Source of the DNA: an uncultured Bacteroidales bacterium
GTDB lineage: Bacteria; Bacteroidota; Bacteroidia; Bacteroidales; P3
Assembly: GCA_900317125.1 (NCBI GenBank)
Contig: ONFR01000010.1
Location: 1-64,000 of the forward strand
DNA length: 64,000 bases
Reading direction: 5' to 3'
The translations under genes and the position numbers were made by a program. This document shows positions 30,803 through 36,570 of this stretch, one piece after another; positions within the stretch are counted from its first letter, which is position 1, and the number at the start of each line of letters is the position of its first letter. The notes under the pieces were generated by a model that saw only the letters and a list, made by a program, of their open reading frames with translations, was not told the origin of the DNA and did no database searches.

Positions 30803-32389
30803 ATGTCGAAGTTACTCCTTTTAGGCGACGAGGCAATTGCCCAAGCCTTTATCGATGCTGGCGGCAGTGCCATCAACAGCTACCCTGGCACCCCCTCCAC
30901 GCAGATTACCGAATATGTGATTAAGTCCAAAGAGGCTGCCCAGAAAGGCATCCGCGCCAACTGGTGCGCCAACGAGAAGACCGCCCTCGAGGCCTCTATC
31001 GGCGTTGCCTACGCCGGCAAACGCGCCATGACCTGCATGAAGCATGTGGGTCTGAATGTCTGCGGCGACCCCTTCATGAATGCCTCCATCATCGGCACCA
31101 AGGGCGTCATTATTGTAGTGGCCGACGACCCCTCGATGTTCTCCTCGCAGGACGAGCAGGACAGCCGCTTCTATGGCCACTGGGCCATGATCCCCATGCT
31201 GGAGCCCAGCAACCAGCAGGAGGCCTACGACATGGTCTTCTTCGGCTACGAGCTGAGCGAGAAGATGGGCACCCCCATCCTCATGCGCATCCCCACCCGT
31301 CTGGCCCACAGCCGCGCCGGTGTCGAGCGCCGCGAGCCGCTGCCCCAGAACCCCATCAACTACCCCACCGACCCCAAGACCTTCGTGTTGCTGCCCGCTA
31401 ACGCCAAGGTGCTGTATCGCGACCTGATCGACAAGCAGCCCAAGTTTGAGGAATCCTCCGAGAAGAGCGGTTTCAACCAGTATATCCCCGGCACCGACAA
31501 GAGCCGCGGTATCGTCACCACCGGCATCGCCTACAACTACCTGCTGGAGAATTTCCCCGGCGGCAAATGCCCCTATCCCGTGGTGAAGATTACCCAGTAT
31601 CCCCTGCCCACTGCCATGCTGAGCAAGCTGTATGACGAGTGCGATGAGATTCTGGTGCTCGAAGACGGCCAGCCTTTCGTCGAGGAACAGATAAAAGGTT
31701 GCCTGGGCAAGGGCAAACCTGTGCACGGCCGCCTGGACGAGGTTATCCGCCGCGACGGCGAGCTGAATGCTGAGAAGGTTGCCAAGGCCCTCGGCATGGC
31801 TGTTTCCAACGGTCCCGCAGTGCCCGAGGTGGTCACCAACCGTCCTCCCGCCCTGTGCGTCGGCTGCCCCCATATCGACAGCTACGAAGCCCTCGTCGAA
31901 GTGATGAAGAAATACGAGCACGGCCGCGTGTTTGGCGATATCGGTTGCTACACCCTCGGCTTCAACATGGGTGCTTTGAACACCACCGTCTGCATGGGTG
32001 CCTCCATCACCATGGCCAAGGGTGCCGCCGAGATGGGCATCTTCCCCTCTGTGGCAGTCATCGGCGACGGTACGTTCGGCCACAGCGGCATGACCGGTCT
32101 GCTCGACTGCGTGAACGAGAAGGCTAACGTAATCGTGATGATTCTCGACAACGACATCACCGCTATGACCGGCGGCCAGCCCTCGAGCGCAAACATGAAG
32201 CTCTTCAACATCTGCAAGGGCCTCGGTGTCGACCCCGACCACATCCGTCATATCGTCCCCCTGCCCAAGAACCACGACGAGTTCGTCAAGATTCTCGAAG
32301 AGGAGATTGCCTACGACGGCGTCAGCGTCATCATCCCGCAGCGCGTCTGCATCGTTGAGAACAAAAAGCGCATTGCCGCCAAGAAATAA
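30803..32389 (+). CDS. iorA: Indolepyruvate ferredoxin oxidoreductase alpha subunit
   Basis: A 528-residue protein, MSKLLLLGDEAIAQAFIDAG then SYPGTPSTQITEY. It has the N-terminal pyrimidine/transketolase-like domains, GYELSEKMGTPILMRIPTR, and a C-terminal thiamine-diphosphate domain with CVGCPHIDSYEAL, GDIGCYTLGF, VIGDGTFGHSGMTGLLD and NDITAMTGGQPSS. It oxidatively decarboxylates aryl pyruvates to aryl-acetyl-CoA with ferredoxin reduction. The C-terminal two-cluster ferredoxin domain of longer archaeal forms is absent, as in other Bacteroidales, so electrons must go to a separate carrier. It is followed by iorB. Confidence 0.94.
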   Translation: MSKLLLLGDEAIAQAFIDAGGSAINSYPGTPSTQITEYVIKSKEAAQKGIRANWCANEKTALEASIGVAYAGKRAMTCMKHVGLNVCGDPFMNASIIGTKGVIIVVADDPSMFSSQDEQDSRFYGHWAMIPMLEPSNQQEAYDMVFFGYELSEKMGTPILMRIPTRLAHSRAGVERREPLPQNPINYPTDPKTFVLLPANAKVLYRDLIDKQPKFEESSEKSGFNQYIPGTDKSRGIVTTGIAYNYLLENFPGGKCPYPVVKITQYPLPTAMLSKLYDECDEILVLEDGQPFVEEQIKGCLGKGKPVHGRLDEVIRRDGELNAEKVAKALGMAVSNGPAVPEVVTNRPPALCVGCPHIDSYEALVEVMKKYEHGRVFGDIGCYTLGFNMGALNTTVCMGASITMAKGAAEMGIFPSVAVIGDGTFGHSGMTGLLDCVNEKANVIVMILDNDITAMTGGQPSSANMKLFNICKGLGVDPDHIRHIVPLPKNHDEFVKILEEEIAYDGVSVIIPQRVCIVENKKRIAAKK

Positions 32390-32401
32390 ATAGTTAGAAT
32401 A

Positions 32402-32444
32402 GTCCGACTTGTCCGACCAGTCAGACTAGTCAGACAAGTCGGAC
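32402..32444. repeat. Perfect 12-bp inverted repeat in the iorA-iorB spacer
   Basis: GTCCGACTTGTC (32402-32413) pairs with GACAAGTCGGAC (32433-32444); the loop repeats the same words (CAGTCAGACTAGTCA). There is no U tract. It could tune the iorA/iorB ratio or be one of the spacer-specific repeats. Confidence 0.7.
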
Positions 32445-32461
32445 ACAAAAAGAGAACAACA

Positions 32462-33025
32462 ATGAAGAAAGACATCATACTTTGTGGCGTAGGCGGTGAC
32501 GGTATTGTCTCCGTAGCCAAAATCATCAGCGACGCAGCCCTTAACCTGGGCATGAATGTCAAGCAGAGCGAAATCCACGGTATGTCGCAGCGTGGCGGCA
32601 GTGTGTTCAGCCACCTCCGCATCAGCAGCGACCCCATCTTCGCCGACGTGATTCCCGAAGGCAAGGCCGATATCATCCTCAGCTCCGAGCCCATGGAGGC
32701 TCTGCGCTATCTGCCTTTCCTCGCCCCCGACGGCGTGGTCATCACCAACAGCGACCCCTTCATCAACATCAAGAACTATCCCGACATCGAGAAGGTGAAT
32801 GCCGAGCTGGGCAAGCTGAAGAAATGCGTCAGCTTCAACGCCAACGCCATTGCCAAGGAGCTCAACGCCCGCGGCAACATGGTGCTGCTGGGTGCCGCCG
32901 CTCCCTACCTTGAGATTGAGTTCGACGAACTGGAGAAAGCCATCAAGGCCATCTTCGGCCGCAAGGGCGATGCCGTCGTCGAGACCAACATCAAGGCCAT
33001 CCGCGCCGGCCGCGATGCGAAGTAA
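32462..33025 (+). CDS. iorB: Indolepyruvate ferredoxin oxidoreductase beta subunit
   Basis: A 187-residue protein, MKKDIILCGVGGDGIVSVAK with KQSEIHGMSQRGGSVFSHLR, the gamma-type domain of 2-oxoacid:ferredoxin oxidoreductases that binds CoA. With IorA it forms the arylpyruvate-oxidising enzyme in amino-acid fermentation. It lies 72 bp after iorA and is followed by a strong terminator. Confidence 0.94.
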   Translation: MKKDIILCGVGGDGIVSVAKIISDAALNLGMNVKQSEIHGMSQRGGSVFSHLRISSDPIFADVIPEGKADIILSSEPMEALRYLPFLAPDGVVITNSDPFINIKNYPDIEKVNAELGKLKKCVSFNANAIAKELNARGNMVLLGAAAPYLEIEFDELEKAIKAIFGRKGDAVVETNIKAIRAGRDAK

Positions 33026-33045
33026 AATTTATAGCTCTAATATAC

Positions 33046-33083
33046 AGAAAGAGGATGCTTCGCAAGGCATCCTCTTTCGTTTT
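33046..33083 (+). terminator. Terminator after iorB
   Basis: AAAGAGGATGC pairs with GCATCCTCTTT across a loop, followed by CGTTTT. The sequence AGAAAGAGGATGCT is repeated at 34580-34593, on the other side of the ATPase module. Confidence 0.8.
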
Positions 33084-34221
33084 AGAACAATAGCCCCTTC
33101 CATAGCTGTTGCAGGAAGTCGTAAATGTATATCGTTTCTATATCCCCAATCTTCCGATTTATCGGGTCGAGCGAGACTATTATTAGTCGGCAGTCGGGGT
33201 GCTCCTCCCCAAAAGCTTTCAAACCCTTTAGGTGCTTGGGCAGCACCTCCTCGGACGATTTTATCTCAATGGCAATCTTTGCATCGCCAATAACAGCGTC
33301 AACCTCTATCCCTGAATAGGTTCGCCAATACGAGAGTTCCTGCTCGTTGTGGGTGTACCCAATGTAGGCCTTCAGTTCTTGCATGACGAAATGCTCAAAG
33401 GCATGACCATACTCAACAGTACCCCTTTGCAGGTCTTTTCGGTGCAGCAAATGGTTGGCGATGCCCACGTCAAAATAGTAGAATCGTGGGGCTTGGACCA
33501 GTCGGCGTTTCTTTTCGTGCCGATAGGCGGGGATAAAATACCCTATCAGGCTATCCTCCAGTATCGAGAAATACTCTTTCACCGTAGTGGCGCTAACCCC
33601 GCAGTCCGAAGCCACGTTGTTGTAGTTGAGCATTTCGCCGTCAGAGAGGGCTGAGACCTCTAAGAACCGCTGGAACGTGCTTAAATTACGCACCAGTGCT
33701 TCAGCTTTTATTTCCTCTTTAAGGTACACGTCCACGTATGCTGCCAGCCGTATGTATGGGTTGTTCGCGGGGTAATGAGTGGGTAGCATCCCGTTGTTCA
33801 CAGCTCTGTCTATGTCGAAATCGGGTATCTCGCAACTCACAAGAGGATAGAAGTAACAAGGATAAGCCCTGCCGCCAAGCGTGTTGTATGACTTGCGTTT
33901 CAGCTTTCGGGCACTGCTTCCGCACAAAATGAACTGGAATCCATATTCCGAAATCAGTCGGTGCACCTCATTGAGCAGTTCGGGCACCTCGGCAATCTCA
34001 TCGATGATTACCAGCGGCTTTTCGGTATTCCCTGCCAATTGGCTGTAGAGCAAGCCGGGCTTGCGGCGGTATCGTGCACTTAAGTTGGTGTCCAGTAGGT
34101 CGATGTACATGGCCTCCGGGAATCGTGTTCTGAGATATGTCGATTTCCCCGTCTGGCGTGCTCCAAACAAAAAAACACTGCAATTGTCGCTAGAATCTAT
34201 CTCTAAGTACCGATTATACAT
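33082..34221 (-). CDS. AAA ATPase with DUF4143 (first copy)
   Basis: A 379-residue protein with Walker A GARQTGKST (residues 20-28), Walker B LVIIDEIAEVPE and sensor LCGSSARKLKR, then a winged-helix-like region (DGEMLNYNNVASDCGVSATTVKEYFSIL) and a C-terminal DUF4143 domain. The C-terminus carries a PD-(D/E)xK-like core (GIEVDAVIGDAKIAIEIKSSEE). This is an expanded, patchily distributed family of uncertain function, often in accessory DNA. The base composition is more AT-rich than flanking genes. Its upstream region holds palindromic TTTGGATTTT elements (34257-34314), and the module is bracketed by like terminators. Confidence 0.85.
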   Translation of the reverse strand: MYNRYLEIDSSDNCSVFLFGARQTGKSTYLRTRFPEAMYIDLLDTNLSARYRRKPGLLYSQLAGNTEKPLVIIDEIAEVPELLNEVHRLISEYGFQFILCGSSARKLKRKSYNTLGGRAYPCYFYPLVSCEIPDFDIDRAVNNGMLPTHYPANNPYIRLAAYVDVYLKEEIKAEALVRNLSTFQRFLEVSALSDGEMLNYNNVASDCGVSATTVKEYFSILEDSLIGYFIPAYRHEKKRRLVQAPRFYYFDVGIANHLLHRKDLQRGTVEYGHAFEHFVMQELKAYIGYTHNEQELSYWRTYSGIEVDAVIGDAKIAIEIKSSEEVLPKHLKGLKAFGEEHPDCRLIIVSLDPINRKIGDIETIYIYDFLQQLWKGLLF

Positions 34222-34256
34222 TATGTGCTGATATTTAATTTAATAATGCTTTCTTA

Positions 34257-34314
34257 GTTTGGATTTTCGTTAAAAATCCAAACCAACGCTTTGGATTTTC
34301 ACAGAAAATCACAA
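34257..34314. repeat. Two TTTGGATTTT palindromes upstream of the first DUF4143 ATPase
   Basis: GTTTGGATTTT (34257-34267), 5-bp spacer, AAAATCCAAAC (34273-34283): perfect 11-bp arms. A second site has TTTGGATTTT (34290-34299), 5-bp spacer, AAAATCACAA (34305-34314), with six bases of the right arm exact. The centres are about 32 bp apart, near three helical turns, so two dimers could bind the same DNA face. Candidate operator or recognition sites. Confidence 0.65.
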
Positions 34315-34372
34315 CTTCAAAACGGCGTATTTATATTTTTATTGTGCTATAAACACAATTAATCATCTCTAT

Positions 34373-34561
34373 CCCGTACCCGCACCACTGGAAGACAAGA
34401 ATACATTGAAACAAATCCATATCTCAGACACACTAGAATGGTGCAACGGCACAATAGACATCGCTCCTGAATACATCTTCGAACATGGAGAACCTGTATC
34501 CAGTTGTAATGAAAATGCCACGCCTTTCGCTGCTGAAGAGAATATCTCATACGGAAAGTAA
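34373..34561 (+). pseudogene. DUF2442-type protein remnant (no start)
   Basis: An open frame without a plausible start reads through LKQIHISDTLEWCNGTIDIA then PEYIFEHGEP, matching the C-terminal end of DUF2442 proteins (xVxIdxxLhTIxWxNGaDIaPExLYe). The N-terminal half of about 60 residues is missing. DUF2442 genes usually pair with a DUF4160 gene; none is present. The remnant ends before a terminator at 34580. Confidence 0.5.
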
Positions 34562-34579
34562 GTCTCATAAACAATAATA

Positions 34580-34622
34580 AGAAAGAGGATGCTATTAGAA
34601 TGGCATTCTCTTTTCTTTTTAA
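34580..34622 (+). terminator. Terminator with the same arms as that of iorB
   Basis: AAAGAGGATGC (34582-34592) pairs with GCATTCTCTTT, then TTCTTTTT. AGAAAGAGGATGCT is identical to 33046-33059. Confidence 0.75.
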
Positions 34623-34684
34623 AGTTTAAAATAAAAAACAATCCTACAGATAAAGAATGTTCACGTAAAGAGAATTATTATTCC

Positions 34685-35125
34685 TTATACCTTAATAGTG
34701 TTGTTTATACATAGTTCATCCCGACTACCACCATCTCTTAACCAATGCTGAACCTCGTGGACATATCTAAAATTATAAGATAGAAATTCATCCTTTAGTG
34801 TATGATTGTCTAAATGCATGGATTCAAATCCATGCACATAATATGATGTGTCTTTCTGACGAATAGGTATTGGTGTTCCAGGGGAAATAATATCCGCAGC
34901 AATGGATGGGTCATAATAAATGCATGCGTCAGCAATGCCATCTATGGGTATTGGCTCTATGGTATTGATTGGAATATCACTGTCAATGTCTGACAATTTG
35001 ACCAAATTTCCATCAATAGACAGTATACGAAAAACATTCTCATTCCATATCACAGCTTTGGCATAGTGATTGTATTCTTTTCCCTTAATCCTAACAAGGT
35101 CGTTGATTTCAAAATTAGTTATCAT
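34685..35125 (-). CDS. Phage- or accessory-type hypothetical protein
   Basis: A 146-residue AT-rich gene. It starts MITNFEINDLVRIKGKEYNH and contains NLVKLSDIDSDIPINTIEPIPI then a C-terminal YVHEVQHWLRDGG. The middle IEPIPIDG and the final FxYVHEVQHW pattern resemble small Bacteroides phage/mobile-element proteins (forms with EPIPLTEE..YLHQLQN), in which the region between is variable. No catalytic motif or signal peptide. It is probably acquired. The role is unknown. Confidence 0.6.
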   Translation of the reverse strand: MITNFEINDLVRIKGKEYNHYAKAVIWNENVFRILSIDGNLVKLSDIDSDIPINTIEPIPIDGIADACIYYDPSIAADIISPGTPIPIRQKDTSYYVHGFESMHLDNHTLKDEFLSYNFRYVHEVQHWLRDGGSRDELCINNTIKV

Positions 35126-35224
35126 TTGTAGTATACTTTCGTGTGGGATTATTGAATTATTAGTTGTTTTACAATTGTTTATTTTTCACATTGTATTAAA
35201 GATGGTTGCAGTAAAATTCAGTAA

Positions 35225-36202
35225 TTAATTACTACAACAATCTTTTACCAACCTAACAGATAAACCATCATAATTACATCCAACTCGAGAAAAGCGATTG
35301 ACCGCAGATTGGAATCGAACACATTCAGAATAACCTTTATTAATACGTGTTGTTGTCCAATAGAATCCATGGGTATTAACGGCCTTTACTTCGATACCTT
35401 CCCTAAACCCTCCAGCGGGAAGAAAAATAGCCCCCTGTTTTTCCATCTTATCCCAGTCTTGTATTGAAAAAGAAGAGTGAGTATTCTCATATTCATTTTT
35501 GTTCCCATTAATATCCATAGGATTAATATTGGAAATACCTTGGGGGTGAACATAGTTGTCAGGGAATACAATTAGTCCACGCACATAATTTACCATAATA
35601 TTTGCGTAACGTGCATTAGGTACTCCACTGACAGTTTTACAGCTGCGCGTATCCAAAAGATATGTCCATTCTTCTTTTGAGAGTGTTCTCCATTGACCGT
35701 TAATGGTTGTACCCCTATGCATGAATGTTCTGTCAACACCCCAATCATAAACAGCACTTGTACCTGTAAGATTAATGTCTGGCATATTCATTGATGGACC
35801 ATAACCTGTTGCATTGTAATTATTCTCGGGTTTGTATACATTCTTAGATGATGTTGGAACGTAGCATGTGTTATAAGTATCTCCAGAAACATGTCTACCG
35901 CTTGTACCCCAACCAAAAAGATCAATCCATCCACTGTATGAACTTGAAATATTAGAGTTGGTACTTCCAATTATATCATATTGATTATCTGCAAATTTCC
36001 AAATATGTCCAGATGGCTGGTATTGTAAATTACCCGGAGAAAATAGGACTTTTCGATTAGCACTCACAGAGAAGTAATGAATAATCTCTTCAGGTTCTGG
36101 CTTTTGTGGATTATTATGTCCAGAAACACTTTCCTTTTTACAAGAAGGTAATGAGATAGTAACAACAAATAGTAACAAGACATAGAGCACTCTTTTTCTC
36201 AT
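35225..36202 (-). CDS. FISUMP-like surface lipoprotein
   Basis: A 325-residue lipoprotein: MRKRVLYVLLLFVVTISLPS with lipobox Cys then KKESVSGHNN. Nearly all of it is the FISUMP-like domain shared with the protein at 28972-30579: VLFSPGNLQYQPSGHIWKFA, NQYDIIG, YSGWIDLFGWGTSG, WRTLSKEEWTYLLDTR, GAIFLPAGGFREG and LSVRLVKD. It is a formylglycine/C-type-lectin-related fold by resemblance to FISUMP domains; probable surface binding. The DNA is clearly more AT-rich than its paralogue. It lies behind a leader RNA of about 270 nt with extensive pairing. Confidence 0.78.
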   Translation of the reverse strand: MRKRVLYVLLLFVVTISLPSCKKESVSGHNNPQKPEPEEIIHYFSVSANRKVLFSPGNLQYQPSGHIWKFADNQYDIIGSTNSNISSSYSGWIDLFGWGTSGRHVSGDTYNTCYVPTSSKNVYKPENNYNATGYGPSMNMPDINLTGTSAVYDWGVDRTFMHRGTTINGQWRTLSKEEWTYLLDTRSCKTVSGVPNARYANIMVNYVRGLIVFPDNYVHPQGISNINPMDINGNKNEYENTHSSFSIQDWDKMEKQGAIFLPAGGFREGIEVKAVNTHGFYWTTTRINKGYSECVRFQSAVNRFSRVGCNYDGLSVRLVKDCCSN

Positions 36203-36476
36203 GTAATCAATCCCTCGTTCGTGTCGGGTACAACTTTTGATGCTTGCTCCAGCACCGAGAGTGAGCCACATTATTAAAAGAAGCGTGGTGCTGTATACCA
36301 CGTCTTTGACTGAGGGTCCTGAGAAATACCTTGCAACTGAGATGTTGTAAACAGTCCACGCTATATGCGCGAACCATTATACCCACCTTGTGTTGCGTTT
36401 GAAAATTTCTCAGGTTTTCAGTCACAAGAAGAAGTATAACGCTTCTATACTTTTGGCTTGGGTCATGCCCAAAACC
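36203..36476 (-). ncRNA. Candidate structured leader RNA upstream of the FISUMP-like gene
   Basis: From the promoter at 36489-36481 to the ATG at 36202 the transcript has a leader of about 270 nt with strong pairing. Hairpins: TTGGG/CCCAA (36472-36458), AAGTATA/TATACTT (36452-36432). A long-range helix pairs 36423-36418 with 36313-36308 (GACTGA/TCAGTC) and 36414-36405 with 36327-36318 (CCTGAGAAAT/ATTTCTCAGG, 10 bp perfect), enclosing a multiloop. Then CGTGGT/ACCACG (36302-36284). A coding frame through the leader exists but lacks protein-like composition. Probably cis-acting RNA. Confidence 0.55.
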
Positions 36477-36480
36477 AATT

Positions 36481-36489
36481 GCAAAAATA
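36481..36489 (-). promoter_or_regulatory. Promoter of the FISUMP-like gene
   Basis: TATTTTTGC on the minus strand with TTG at 36511-36509 (19 bp). It gives a leader of about 270 nt. Confidence 0.7.
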
Positions 36490-36540
36490 CGAATTATTAT
36501 TGACATAGCAACTTTTTTTCTTCGGATGACAAAAAAAGTG

Positions 36541-36549
36541 TACTTTTGC
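36541..36549 (+). promoter_or_regulatory. Promoter of the DUF4838 gene
   Basis: TACTTTTGC, about 20 nt before the ATG at 36571. No clear TTG at -33. Confidence 0.6.
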
Positions 36550-36570
36550 ATCATGATTGACTAATAGAAC

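Larger units (their letters stand above)
34222..34684. other. 463-bp spacer: palindromes, relic and terminator
   Basis: Between two minus-strand genes lie the ATPase-linked palindromes, a DUF2442 remnant on the plus strand and a terminator; the remaining 60 bp before 34685 is AT-rich without visible features. No clear -7 box for the ATPase gene was found. Confidence 0.5.

Noticed and set aside
30803..32389. iorA as a truncated gene for lacking the ferredoxin domain
   Set aside because: The stop is clean, iorB follows, and Bacteroidales IorA proteins are generally of this length.
34685..35125. Evidence of an intact prophage
   Set aside because: Only one phage-like small gene is present; there is no integrase, portal, capsid or terminase gene.
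36207..36554. 115-codon frame in the FISUMP leader
   Set aside because: It begins upstream of the transcription start and encodes low-similarity, His/Arg/Ser-rich sequence; the strong RNA pairing explains the conservation better.
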